64,000 nucleotides of DNA from JANNSX01 sp041397825 (GTDB taxonomy: Bacteria > Pseudomonadota > Alphaproteobacteria > Rhizobiales > Hyphomicrobiaceae), in assembly GCA_041397825.1 (NCBI GenBank), contig JAWKVX010000004.1, positions 124,001 through 188,000 on the forward strand, given 5' to 3'. This document shows, one piece after another, positions 17,357 to 25,402 of the stretch. Positions within the stretch are counted from its first letter, which is position 1. The number at the start of each line of letters is the position of its first letter. A program made the position numbers and the translations under genes. The notes under the pieces were generated by a model. The model ran no database searches and was not told the origin of the DNA. It was given only the letters and a program-made list of their open reading frames with translations.

Positions 17357-17466
17357 TACACCTCCTCACCAGCCTCCCGGCGCGGGAGACCGACGCATAC
17401 ATTGTGAGAATGGGACCAGCGAGCGGGCCCCGGCAGGGTCGAACGCCCATGAAACTAATAGCTTAA

Positions 17467-17485
17467 TTCAGTGAACGAAACTGAA
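17467..17485. promoter_or_regulatory. Inverted repeat, candidate operator
   Basis: TTCAGT-GAACGAA-ACTGAA, a perfect 6-bp inverted repeat with a 7-base spacer in the 246-base gap between the divergent transpeptidase (start 17356) and deacetylase (start 17603). No regulator can be assigned. Confidence 0.3.
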
Positions 17486-17602
17486 ATCTGAGCTTGCGGC
17501 AAGATGTCGAGAGCAGGCGGGTCGGATTGGACGTATCGGACTGGATTGACATGCCCGGATGCTGGCCTAGGCTCTTCGGGGCGGACCTGCGACGGAGATC
17601 TC

Positions 17603-18487
17603 ATGTCGGGGCTAACTATCTGTCTTACTTTTGATTTTGACGGGATGGCCGGGTGGATCGGCTCCGACCGGACGAACAATCCGAGCATGATCTCCCGCGG
17701 CTCCTTCGCGACCGTCGCCCTTCCCCGCGTGCTCCGGGTCCTGCGGCAGGCCGGGGTGCCGGCGAGCGTCGCCGTGCCCGGACATACCGTGCTCGCCTTT
17801 CCCGATCTCGTCAGGGCCATCCGCGATGACGGCCACGAGCTGGTTCATCACGGCTGGGGGCACGAGAACCCGGCCGAGTTCGACGAGGCCGGCGAACGGC
17901 GGATCATAGAGCGGGGGATCGCAGCCTTCGACACGGCGGCCGGCGTGCGGCCGATCGGCTATCGGTCCCCGGCCTGGGACCTCTCGCCCATCACGCTCGA
18001 TCTCTTGCGCGAGTACGGCTTCGTCTATGACTCGAGCTGCATGGGGCACGACTACCGCGCCTACTACCTGAGGACTGGCGATCGCTGGTCCCGCACAGAG
18101 CCCTATGAGTTCGGCCCGCTGACCGAGCTCGTCGAGTTGCCGGTCTATTGGGGTCTCGATGACTATCCCTATTTCGAATACACGTTCGCCGGCGGTGGAG
18201 GCCTGCGTGATCCGGCCGAGGTCGAGCGCATCTGGCTGGCCGAGCTCGAGCATGCGCTGGCGCATGAGCCTGGCGGCATCTTCATGCTGACCTTCCATCC
18301 GGAGTTCATCGGGCGAGGTGCGCGCATTCAACTGCTCGAGAGGTTGATCGCCCGGTTCAAATCGATGAGCGGTGTCCGGTTCTCGACCATGGGCGACTAC
18401 GCCCGGCAATGGAAGGCCGCCAATCCGCTCGAGGCGTGGGCCCGGCTCAACCCGCATTTTGCCGGCATGACGGCAATCAAGCCTTGA
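17603..18487 (+). CDS. Polysaccharide deacetylase family protein (NodB/PuuE-like)
   Basis: 294-residue NodB-fold hydrolase. The catalytic Asp pair is in LTFDFDG near residues 7-13; the metal-binding His motif is HELVHHGWGHENP near 79-91, and RSPAWDLSP is the usual third motif. The tail has MLTFHPEFIGRG with a further conserved His. Members with this layout act on small amides or cyclic amides (allantoinase PuuE group) or on peptidoglycan/chitin fragments; the sequence alone does not decide. No signal peptide is seen with the chosen start, which favours a cytoplasmic small-molecule substrate. The ATG at 17603 follows GGAG; a longer frame from 17504 is open but not conserved-looking. Confidence 0.85.
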   Translation: MSGLTICLTFDFDGMAGWIGSDRTNNPSMISRGSFATVALPRVLRVLRQAGVPASVAVPGHTVLAFPDLVRAIRDDGHELVHHGWGHENPAEFDEAGERRIIERGIAAFDTAAGVRPIGYRSPAWDLSPITLDLLREYGFVYDSSCMGHDYRAYYLRTGDRWSRTEPYEFGPLTELVELPVYWGLDDYPYFEYTFAGGGGLRDPAEVERIWLAELEHALAHEPGGIFMLTFHPEFIGRGARIQLLERLIARFKSMSGVRFSTMGDYARQWKAANPLEAWARLNPHFAGMTAIKP

Positions 18488-18594
18488 TCGTCCAGGCGCT
18501 GGCTGTTCCTCCAGGCGAGAGCGCAGGCCGGCGAGGGCCCGGCTGCGCGGGCGATCGCGATCTCAGATTCGCCCATGTGTCGGGAGTAAGGCCG

Positions 18595-19488
18595 CTACCG
18601 CTTGTGGGTGAAGCCGACAAGAGTGTGGACGGCGAGCGCCACCAGGACGACCGTGCCGCCGAGGATCGCCGCATCGCTCGGCCGTTCGCCCAAGGCCAGC
18701 CAGACCCAGAGCGGACCGAGCACCGGCTCGATGACGTTGAGGAGGGCGGCCTGGGCGGCCGGGATGAGAGGGGCCCCGACCGAGAACATGGCGAGCCCGA
18801 GCCCGAGCTGACCGGCGCCGAAGAATGTCAGCAGCGCCAGATCCGAGAGCGAAACGGCGAGCGTGCCGGCGAGCGGCAAGGCAATCACGGTCGCCAGCGA
18901 GGTCGCCAGCAGCATCGCCGGCAGCATGCGGATCTGGCGATGCTTGCGCATGGTGACGACGGCGATCGCCTGGGCGATGGCGATCGAGAAGGCGGCGAGA
19001 TCACCGACGATCGAGTCGTGTCCGAAAGAGCCCGACACCATAAGCGTGATGCCGCCGGCCGATGCTAAGATGGCAAGCCAGCTGAGCCAGCCGACGCGCT
19101 CGCCGAGGGCGGCGCGACCGAGCAGCGCCGACAGCAGGGGCGCGCAACTCATGATGACGAGGGCGTTGGCGACCGAGGTAAAGCTGAGGGCGACGATCAG
19201 GGCGATCGAGGCCGACGTATAGCAGAGCCCGACGATCACCCCGGGCAATCCCATTTGCCGGAAAAGCCCGATGGCATCGCGGCCGTATCGGGCCAGGAGG
19301 TAGAGGAGTAAAAAGGCACTGGCGGTCGCGGAGCGCCAGAAGACGATGGTCCAGCTATCGGTCGTCTCGAGAGAGCGCACGACGAGCCCACCTGTGCTCC
19401 AGAGCAATGCGGCACCAGCGACGAGGAGGACGCCAGTCGAATGCCGGTGGGAGAGGCCGTCTGCCGGCACGCGCGCCAGTTCCGACAT
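18595..19488 (-). CDS. EamA/DMT family transporter
   Basis: 297-residue inner-membrane protein with about ten hydrophobic segments in two EamA repeats. The first begins GVLLVAGAALLWSTGGLVVRSL and the second near GDLAAFSIAIAQAIAVV. Ends in ALNVIEPVLGPLWVWLALGERPS, the usual C-terminal repeat signature. Members export or exchange metabolites such as amino acids or nucleosides; the substrate is unknown. The start at 19488 is chosen; the frame continues open into the next gene. It lies 13 bases downstream of a DUF937 gene on the same strand. Confidence 0.85.
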   Translation of the reverse strand: MSELARVPADGLSHRHSTGVLLVAGAALLWSTGGLVVRSLETTDSWTIVFWRSATASAFLLLYLLARYGRDAIGLFRQMGLPGVIVGLCYTSASIALIVALSFTSVANALVIMSCAPLLSALLGRAALGERVGWLSWLAILASAGGITLMVSGSFGHDSIVGDLAAFSIAIAQAIAVVTMRKHRQIRMLPAMLLATSLATVIALPLAGTLAVSLSDLALLTFFGAGQLGLGLAMFSVGAPLIPAAQAALLNVIEPVLGPLWVWLALGERPSDAAILGGTVVLVALAVHTLVGFTHKR

Positions 19489-19501
19489 GCGGCACCTGTG
19501 G

Positions 19502-20287
19502 TCAACGGCCAAGGAAGATGCGCCGGACCACCCAGCCGAGGATGCGCCAGCCATAGCGGACGAGGATCAGCCGGACGACCCAGCCGACGACACCCTTGCT
19601 GCCGAAGCCGAGCAAGCCGCCGATCAGGTCGCGAACGATGGAGGCAAGCGAGCCGCTGCCGCGTCCGCCGCGTTTCAGGATGTCGGAGAGGTCGCCGTAG
19701 GGGCCGCTCTTCGGCAGCCGGTCGAGGTCGGGCATCGGCGGAAAGATGTCACCGCCCGCCGTCTGGGTGGACGGGCCCTCGCTCGGCGGCAGTTGCAGGT
19801 CGCGCGGCCACCCTGTCTCTCCCGGCGGGTTGAGACGTTTGGGAACCTGGGACAGCACGTCGCCGAGCCCGCCCTTTGCCGATTTGGCGAGCCAGCCGAT
19901 CAGCAGCGCCGCGACCCCCGGCAGGATCTGCCAGAGGATGCTGCGTGGGACCCCCGTCTCGCTCTCGACGAAGGCGAGAGAGCGGCGAGCGCTCCCCTCC
20001 GAGGTGAACAGGTGCCGGAGGATACGCTTGCCGTCGGCCATGATCTCCCTATTGCCGAGGATGTCGGCTTGGCCGACATAGCGTTCATGGCCGCCGGTCG
20101 CCAAAGCGCCAAGGAGGTCGGCCAAGCCGCCGCGTGAGAGCGTGTTGCGCTCGAGGCCGTTGACGAGCTCGGGGATGAGGCCGGAGACCGCGGCCCGGGC
20201 GCTCTTTGCGTCGAGATCGTACGTCCGGGCGACCGCGTCGACGAAGGCGCGCCCCTCGGGTGACGAAAGAAGATCATGTGTCGTCAT
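19502..20287 (-). CDS. DUF937-like protein of unknown function
   Basis: 261-residue protein. The N-terminal 140 residues resemble DUF937: repeated helical segments such as LIPELVNGLERNTLSRGGLADLL and a helix pair ending RRSLAFVESETGVPRSILWQILPGVAALLIGWL, the last part hydrophobic. A Pro-rich middle (about 165-205) leads to a C-terminus with Gly-rich and hydrophobic parts (LIGGLLGFGSKGVVGWVVRLILVRYGWRILGW), perhaps membrane-associated. No catalytic motif is seen. The ATG at 20287 is chosen over an in-frame upstream ATG at 20344. Close to the EamA gene downstream, so possibly one transcript. Confidence 0.65.
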   Translation of the reverse strand: MTTHDLLSSPEGRAFVDAVARTYDLDAKSARAAVSGLIPELVNGLERNTLSRGGLADLLGALATGGHERYVGQADILGNREIMADGKRILRHLFTSEGSARRSLAFVESETGVPRSILWQILPGVAALLIGWLAKSAKGGLGDVLSQVPKRLNPPGETGWPRDLQLPPSEGPSTQTAGGDIFPPMPDLDRLPKSGPYGDLSDILKRGGRGSGSLASIVRDLIGGLLGFGSKGVVGWVVRLILVRYGWRILGWVVRRIFLGR

Positions 20288-20411
20288 CTGGGCCCTGTCG
20301 GTCTGGCGGCGCTGACTTGCCGGCGCCCCAATAGCCTGAAACACCAGCGCCTGTCATCGGCCATGGGCGGGGCAGGGGCGAATCGCAACGCCGGCATGCT
20401 AGAGATGAGGC

Positions 20412-20984
20412 ATGCAGCGCGTCTCCCCACCGGCCGTTTTCATCATTGCCATGATCGTCGTCCTGGCCGCGGCCCTTTTGCTGTCGATGGGCCGGGTGCC
20501 AATCTGCAGTTGCGGCACGATCAAGCTCTGGCAGGGGACGGTGCTCAGCGCGGAGAACTCGCAGCACCTCACCGACTGGTACAGCCTCAGCCATGTCATC
20601 CACGGCCTGTTGTTCTATGCCGCGGCCTGGTGGCTCCTCGGCCATTGGCAATTCGGCGACCGGCTGGCCCTCGCCACCCTCGTCGAGGCCGCGTGGGAGG
20701 TCGTCGAGAACACGCCCTGGATCATCGAACGCTATCGTGAGGGGACCGTATCGCTCGACTATTTCGGCGACAGCGTCGTCAACTCCGTGTCCGACATCGC
20801 CATGATGATGATCGGCTTCTGGCTTGCCGCCCGGCTGCCGGTCCGCTGGAGCATCGGTCTTGGTATCGCCCTCGAGCTGGTGGCGCTCTATGCCATTCGC
20901 GACAACCTCACCCTCAACGTGCTGATGCTCATCTGGCCGATCGAGGCCATCCGGGAGTGGCAATCGCACCTTGGCGCTGGCTGA
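20412..20984 (+). CDS. DUF2585/UPF0314 family membrane protein
   Basis: 190-residue integral membrane protein of a family common in Hyphomicrobiales. Five hydrophobic segments are visible. The conserved core is CSCGTIKLWQGTV, then WYSLSHVIHGLLFY, EAAWEVVENTPWIIERYRE and YFGDSVVNSVSDI. The conserved Glu, His, Asp and Asn within membrane segments suggest a catalytic or transport role, but none is known. Stands alone between divergent and distinct neighbours; a weak hairpin follows. Confidence 0.85.
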   Translation: MQRVSPPAVFIIAMIVVLAAALLLSMGRVPICSCGTIKLWQGTVLSAENSQHLTDWYSLSHVIHGLLFYAAAWWLLGHWQFGDRLALATLVEAAWEVVENTPWIIERYREGTVSLDYFGDSVVNSVSDIAMMMIGFWLAARLPVRWSIGLGIALELVALYAIRDNLTLNVLMLIWPIEAIREWQSHLGAG

Positions 20985-20990
20985 CATTTT

Positions 20991-21020
20991 GCTGACACCG
21001 GCGCTCAGCCGGACGTCAGC
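20991..21020 (+). terminator. Imperfect hairpin after DUF2585 gene
   Basis: GCTGAC-ACCGGC and GCCGGAC-GTCAGC form a 12-bp stem with small mismatches, 7 bases after the stop codon. No T-run, so termination is inferred. Confidence 0.4.
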
Positions 21021-21088
21021 ATACCTTCCGTAAAGCCTGGGCATCACAACGGCGCCGCTGGCGCCAAAGATCGGGAAGGATCACGCTC

Positions 21089-21601
21089 ATGGCAGTCATC
21101 GAAGGGAACGCTCGCGCCAACCGGCTCGTCGGCACGGCTTCGCGGGATTTCATGGAAGGCAAAGGCGGCAACGACACGATGTACGGCCGCGGCGGCAACG
21201 ACGTCATGGACGGTGATGCCGGCAATGATCTCATGTACGGCGGCTCCGGCAACGACAATATGGAAGGCGGTCTCGGCGCCGACCGGATGTACGGCGGCAC
21301 CGGCAACGACATCATCTCCGGCGACGAAGGCAACGACGTCATGACCGGCGGTGCCGGCAACGATCGCTTCATCTTCGATAGCGGCGATGGCGATGACCGG
21401 ATCACCGACTTTGTCGCAGGTGGTACGGTCGACCGGCTCGATCTGCGCGATGCCGCCTTCGACTTCGTCAGCTTCGCCGACGTGCTGGCGCGCGCGGTCG
21501 ACACCTCGTCAGGCGTCCTGATCAATCTCGGCGGCGGCGACTCGGTGCGACTGACCGGCGTCCACGAGGCCGACCTCAAGGCGGTCGATTTCCTGCTCTG
21601 A
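21089..21601 (+). CDS. Small RTX (hemolysin-type) calcium-binding protein
   Basis: 170-residue protein made of about eight RTX nonapeptides (GGxGNDxxx; for example GGNDTMYGR, GGNDVMDGD, GGSGNDNME) in residues 22-95, followed by GGAGNDRFIFDSGDGDDRITDF, the usual final block. RTX repeats fold into a beta-roll when Ca2+ binds outside the cell. The C-terminal 60 residues (…LRDAAFDFVSF…VDFLL) resemble the uncleaved secretion-signal region of type I secretion substrates; there is no N-terminal signal peptide. No effector domain and no type I secretion genes are nearby. A ribosome site AAGGA precedes the ATG. Confidence 0.85.
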   Translation: MAVIEGNARANRLVGTASRDFMEGKGGNDTMYGRGGNDVMDGDAGNDLMYGGSGNDNMEGGLGADRMYGGTGNDIISGDEGNDVMTGGAGNDRFIFDSGDGDDRITDFVAGGTVDRLDLRDAAFDFVSFADVLARAVDTSSGVLINLGGGDSVRLTGVHEADLKAVDFLL

Positions 21602-21641
21602 GGCCCACGCCGGCTGAATCGGAGTGGGTTGGCAAAACGGC

Positions 21642-21680
21642 CCGTCCCCCCTGGCGCGCACAGCGTGACCGGGGGGACGG
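21642..21680. terminator. Strong hairpin between convergent RTX and pncC genes
   Basis: Perfect 10-bp stem CCGTCCCCCC / GGGGGGACGG with a 19-base loop, centred between the RTX stop (21601) and pncC stop (21750). Likely a shared terminator, though no T-run follows. Confidence 0.5.
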
Positions 21681-21749
21681 CGTTCCGCGACGACTCTCGC
21701 CTCGTGCGACGGCGCCACCTCGTTGACGGTTGAGGCCGGACCATCCGGC

Positions 21750-22259
21750 TCAATCCGCCTGATGGCACGCCAATGCAACGGCCCTGAGGATCGTAGCGCG
21801 CCGGACCGCATCACGGCCAATATCGCCGAGTCTGAGTTCCTCAATGGCGGGTGCGCTGCCACGACGGAGAGCGGCCACGTAGACGAGGCCGACGGGCTTT
21901 GCCGGCGAGCCGCCGCCTGGGCCGGCAATGCCGGTGACGGCGACGGCAATGTCCGCCCGCGAATGACGGAGCGCGCCGTCCGCCATCGCGCGGGCCACCT
22001 CGGAGCTGACCGCGCCGTGCGCCTCGATCAGCGCCGACGGCACGCCGAGCATTTCGGTCTTCGCCGCGTTCGAATAGCTGACGAAGCCGCGGTCGAGCAC
22101 GGCGGACGAGCCGGCGATCTCCGTCACGGCACCGGCGATCAACCCGCCGGTGCAGGATTCGGCCGTCGCCAGCATCAGCCCCCTCGTCGTAAACTTCTCG
22201 ACCAGGGAGCGGGCCGCCGTGGCAATGTCGCGATCGTCGAAAATGCCGAAGCCCTCCAT
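21750..22259 (-). CDS. pncC: Nicotinamide-nucleotide amidohydrolase (CinA C-terminal type)
   Basis: 169-residue PncC, which deamidates NMN to nicotinate mononucleotide in pyridine-nucleotide recycling. The signature TAESCTGGLIAGAVTEIAGSS contains the catalytic Ser (ESCTGG, about residue 36). Further motifs are FVSYSNAAKTEMLGV and VTGIAGPGGGSPAKPVGLVY. It is the stand-alone form without the CinA N-terminal domain. The gene is 68 bases downstream of a marR gene on the same strand. Confidence 0.92.
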   Translation of the reverse strand: MEGFGIFDDRDIATAARSLVEKFTTRGLMLATAESCTGGLIAGAVTEIAGSSAVLDRGFVSYSNAAKTEMLGVPSALIEAHGAVSSEVARAMADGALRHSRADIAVAVTGIAGPGGGSPAKPVGLVYVAALRRGSAPAIEELRLGDIGRDAVRRATILRAVALACHQAD

Positions 22260-22327
22260 CTCGTGCCCGGCATTCTAGCCAAGCACGAGCGAAGGGCCTA
22301 CCGCATTTCTATCCGTGCCGGACGTCG

Positions 22328-22798
22328 TCAGGCAGCAACCAGCTTCTCGGCCGAATTGAGCAGCCTGTCAAAGGTCCCGGTCGACTCGACGCCCATGGTC
22401 TGCACGACCCGCTGCTGGGTGTCGCGCCAGATCGGATAGGCCTTGCGGATCGCCTCCTCGCCGTCCGGCGTCAGGTGCAGGCCGCGGCCACGCCGTCCGG
22501 CGGGCGGGTCCATGTTGATGAGCTTCAAACTCACCAGCCGCTTCAGATTGCGCGACAGCGTCGACTTCTCGATATCGAGATCGAAACCGATCTCGGCCGC
22601 CGTCACGCCGTCCTGCTGGGCTACCGCCGTCAGCAGCGTGAACTGGCTGGCGGTCAGGCCGAGCCGGCGGAGCGCATCGTCGTAGATGCGCGTGATGATG
22701 CGACTCATGCGGCGGGCCCGGAGCGCGACGCAGCACGAGGACGACGACTCCGCGATCTCGGCGGCGCTGAGCGCTTCGGTTTGAGCTAGGCCTTCCAT
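22328..22798 (-). CDS. MarR family transcriptional regulator
   Basis: 156-residue winged-helix repressor. The DNA-binding part is seen in LTASQFTLLTAVAQQDGVTAAEIGFDL followed by recognition helix IEKSTLSRNLKRLVSLKLI and wing GRRGRGLHLTPDG. The N-terminal 20 residues contain a Ser/Cys cluster (SSSSCC). The Cys pair could be redox- or metal-sensing, as in some MarR members, but this is inference. Upstream (22841-22880) is a direct repeat that may be its operator. It lies downstream of ispDF on the same strand with a 91-base gap. The frame is open upstream; the ATG at 22798 gives a family-typical length. Confidence 0.85.
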   Translation of the reverse strand: MEGLAQTEALSAAEIAESSSSCCVALRARRMSRIITRIYDDALRRLGLTASQFTLLTAVAQQDGVTAAEIGFDLDIEKSTLSRNLKRLVSLKLINMDPPAGRRGRGLHLTPDGEEAIRKAYPIWRDTQQRVVQTMGVESTGTFDRLLNSAEKLVAA

Positions 22799-22840
22799 GT
22801 CAGAGGCTCCCCGAATCTGGATGCGGACATACAACCGAGG

Positions 22841-22880
22841 CTGCATCGATTCGAGGGGGGCTGCAACGATTCGATCGGGG
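22841..22880. promoter_or_regulatory. Tandem direct repeat upstream of marR, candidate operator
   Basis: CTGCATCGATTCGA (22841-22854) and CTGCAACGATTCGA (22861-22874) repeat with a 20-base period, two helical turns, 43 bases before the marR start. Two sites on one helix face fit dimeric repressor binding. Assignment to MarR is inferred from position only. Confidence 0.35.
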
Positions 22881-22889
22881 GCGAGGCGA

Positions 22890-24089
22890 TCACCTGCCCG
22901 TGAAGGGTAGACGCACCGTGACGGTTGCGAGTGCGGCAAGGCCTTCCTCGCGGCCGGTGAAGCCCATGCGCTCGCTGGTGGTCGCCTTGATCGAGACGTG
23001 CGCCGCCGGCAGTGCAAGGAGCTCGGCGAGGCGCCCGGTCATGGCGGCCCGATAGGCGCCGATGCGCGGCCGCTCGGCGACGATGGTGATGTCGGCATGG
23101 ACCAGGCGGCCGCCTCGGATGCGCACGCGCTCGACCGCGTGGCGGACGAAGATCTCCGAGGCAGCACCCCGCCATTGAGGATCGCTTGGTGGGAAGTGCA
23201 CACCGATGTCTCCCTCCCCCAGGGCGCCGAGAATGGCGTCTGTCAGCGCGTGGAGCGGCGCATCGGCGTCGGAATGCCCCTCCAGGGCTCGGATATGAGG
23301 AACCTGCACGCCGCAGAGCCAGACGTGATCACCGGTGGTGAAGCGGTGCACGTCGAAGCCGCTGCCGGTGACGGTTTCGCCTTGAGCAAAGAGGCGATCG
23401 CGGAGCAACTTGTTCTCGGCTTCCAGGAGATCGGTGGCCGTTGTGAGCTTCGTGTTGGCGTGGGTGCCCGCGACGAGGGCGACGTCGAGGCCTGCCCATT
23501 CGGCGACATGCGCATCGTCGGTGAGGCCCGCGATACCGACCGCGGCCGCGCGCCGATGGGCGTCGAGGATGGCGGCGAACCGGAAGCCCTGCGGGGTCTG
23601 GGCGCGGAAAAGGCCGGTTCGCTCGACGGTCTCTTGTATCCGCCCGCCGGCATCGCCGCGCTTGATGGTGTCGTGGATGGCCAGGGCCGGGATGGCGCCG
23701 ACGGATCCTGCCAGGCCGTCCATCACCCGATCGATCGTGCCCGGGTCGACGAAGGGGCGGGCGGCGTCGTGGATGAGCACATTGTCTGGCGGTCTGCCGG
23801 ACAGGGCCTCGAGCCCGGCGCGGACCGAGGCCTGGCGCGTGTCGCCGCCCATCGCCGGAGCGAGGAGCCGATCGGTCAGATCCGCCGTGGCCTCCCTGTA
23901 GAGGTCGAGATCGTCGGCATGCACGACGACGATCGCGCGACCGACGCGGGGATGGTCGAGGAAGGGGGCGAGGCTGCGTTGCAGCACGGGGGCGCCGTCG
24001 AGCGCGACGTACTGCTTCGGCCCGTCCGTTCCCGCCCGCGTCCCACGGCCGGCGGCGACGACGACAGCGATGGTGGTGGAGTTGGGCAT
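22890..24089 (-). CDS. ispDF: Bifunctional IspD/IspF isoprenoid synthesis enzyme
   Basis: 399-residue fusion carrying two steps of the MEP pathway: 2-C-methyl-D-erythritol 4-phosphate cytidylyltransferase (IspD, about residues 1-235) and 2-C-methyl-D-erythritol 2,4-cyclodiphosphate synthase (IspF, about 240-399). IspD shows VVVAAGRGTRAGTDGPKQYV and VLIHDAARPFV; IspF shows GSGFDVHRF with metal-binding Asp and His, then EGHSDADAPLHALTDAILGALGEGDIGVHFPPSD and ATTSERMGFTGREEGLAALA. The fusion is typical of alphaproteobacteria. In many relatives dusB-ntrBC lies beside it; here an aldo/keto reductase/AraC pair separates them. Confidence 0.95.
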   Translation of the reverse strand: MPNSTTIAVVVAAGRGTRAGTDGPKQYVALDGAPVLQRSLAPFLDHPRVGRAIVVVHADDLDLYREATADLTDRLLAPAMGGDTRQASVRAGLEALSGRPPDNVLIHDAARPFVDPGTIDRVMDGLAGSVGAIPALAIHDTIKRGDAGGRIQETVERTGLFRAQTPQGFRFAAILDAHRRAAAVGIAGLTDDAHVAEWAGLDVALVAGTHANTKLTTATDLLEAENKLLRDRLFAQGETVTGSGFDVHRFTTGDHVWLCGVQVPHIRALEGHSDADAPLHALTDAILGALGEGDIGVHFPPSDPQWRGAASEIFVRHAVERVRIRGGRLVHADITIVAERPRIGAYRAAMTGRLAELLALPAAHVSIKATTSERMGFTGREEGLAALATVTVRLPFTGR

Positions 24090-24191
24090 GGGAGGGGTTT
24101 AGCAGGCGCTGGGCGCCAAGGGGAGGGGGCTGAATTGCGGCCTTCGGGCGGCCGTCGCCCCCTTGCCGGCGGCCGTCGGCTCCGATCGCGC

Positions 24192-25232
24192 TCAGCGCCG
24201 CTCCCGCTCGATCAGCTGGGCGCGATACTCGCCTTGAATCTTCAGCATCCAGCCCGGGTATTCCGGTGGGAGTGTGCTCACCCGGCCGAGCGCGGCAAGG
24301 TCGTCGGCCGTCAGCGAGACCTCGGTGGCGCCGATCGTGTCGATGAGCTGGTCGACGCGCTTGGCGCCAAGGATGACGCTGGTCACCACCTGCTGGTGCA
24401 GCAGCCATGCCACAGCGACTTGCGGCACCGAGCATGCTTTGGCCGTGGCGATCGAGCGCATCACGTCAATGGTGTCATAGGCGCGCTCCTTGTCGATCGG
24501 TGGGAAGTCGAAGCTGACCCGACGACCTTCGGCCGTCCTGCCTTCGCGATCGTATTTGCCCGACAGGAAACCACCCGCCAGCGGGCTCCATACCATCAGG
24601 CCGATGTCCTCGGAGAGTAGCATCGGCACGACCTCGCGCTCGAGATCACGACCCGCCAAAGTGTAGTAGGCCTGCAGCGAGACGATCGGCGCCAGTTGTC
24701 GGGCTTGCGTGATCCCGACGGCTTTGACGATCTGCCAAGCCGCCCAATTGGAAACGCCGAGGTAGCGGACGTGCCCATGCCGGACCAGCGTATCGAGCGC
24801 TTCCAGCGTCTCGACGATGGGCGTCGCCGGATCGAAGCCGTGGATCTGATAGAGGTCGATATGGTCGAGCTGAAGCCGTCTGAGGCTTGCTTTTGCCTGA
24901 TCGAGGATGTGTCCGCGCGAGGCGCCCCGCGCATTGGGTCCATCGCCCATTTGTCCATGCACCTTGGTGGCGATCACCACGTCCTCACGGGGGACGCTCA
25001 GGTTCTTGAGGGACTGGCCGAGGATTTCCTCGCTCCTGCCGTTGGCGTAGATGTTTGCGGTGTCGATGAAGTTGATCCCCGCATCGAGAGCAGCACGGAG
25101 CAGATTGTCGGCGTCCTGTTGACCGAGTTGGCCGATTTGGCCCCACATGCCTTGCGATCCGCCGAAGGTCATGGTGCCGAGGCAGAGTTCGGAGACGAAC
25201 AGTCCGCTGTGGCCGAGGCGTCGGTAGCGCAT
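24192..25232 (-). CDS. Aldo/keto reductase
   Basis: 346-residue NADPH-dependent aldo/keto reductase. The tetrad is visible: FIDTANIYANG (Asp and Tyr), VIATKVHG (Lys) and DLYQIHGFD (His). LGVSNWAAWQI and the C-terminal WLLHQQVVTSVILGAKRVDQL cofactor region agree. Start at 25232 (MRYRRLGHSGL) is the conserved family start; the frame is open a little further upstream. It is divergent from an AraC regulator with a 170-base gap, an arrangement usual for a reductase controlled by its neighbour. The substrate is unknown. Confidence 0.92.
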   Translation of the reverse strand: MRYRRLGHSGLFVSELCLGTMTFGGSQGMWGQIGQLGQQDADNLLRAALDAGINFIDTANIYANGRSEEILGQSLKNLSVPREDVVIATKVHGQMGDGPNARGASRGHILDQAKASLRRLQLDHIDLYQIHGFDPATPIVETLEALDTLVRHGHVRYLGVSNWAAWQIVKAVGITQARQLAPIVSLQAYYTLAGRDLEREVVPMLLSEDIGLMVWSPLAGGFLSGKYDREGRTAEGRRVSFDFPPIDKERAYDTIDVMRSIATAKACSVPQVAVAWLLHQQVVTSVILGAKRVDQLIDTIGATEVSLTADDLAALGRVSTLPPEYPGWMLKIQGEYRAQLIERERR

Positions 25233-25402
25233 GGGTGTAGTTCCTTTGCCTGAGCGCCGAGTCGGGAGGACGGGCGGCATCCGTTCCTTCTAACCGCGGC
25301 AGGCTCGGTCTCGCCACGCCAATGCTCGCGAATTTCTGTCCGATCCTCTCAAACGCGAGCGCAAACACTGTGATGGCGGTCAAAATCCGCTAACCTCGCA
25401 GC

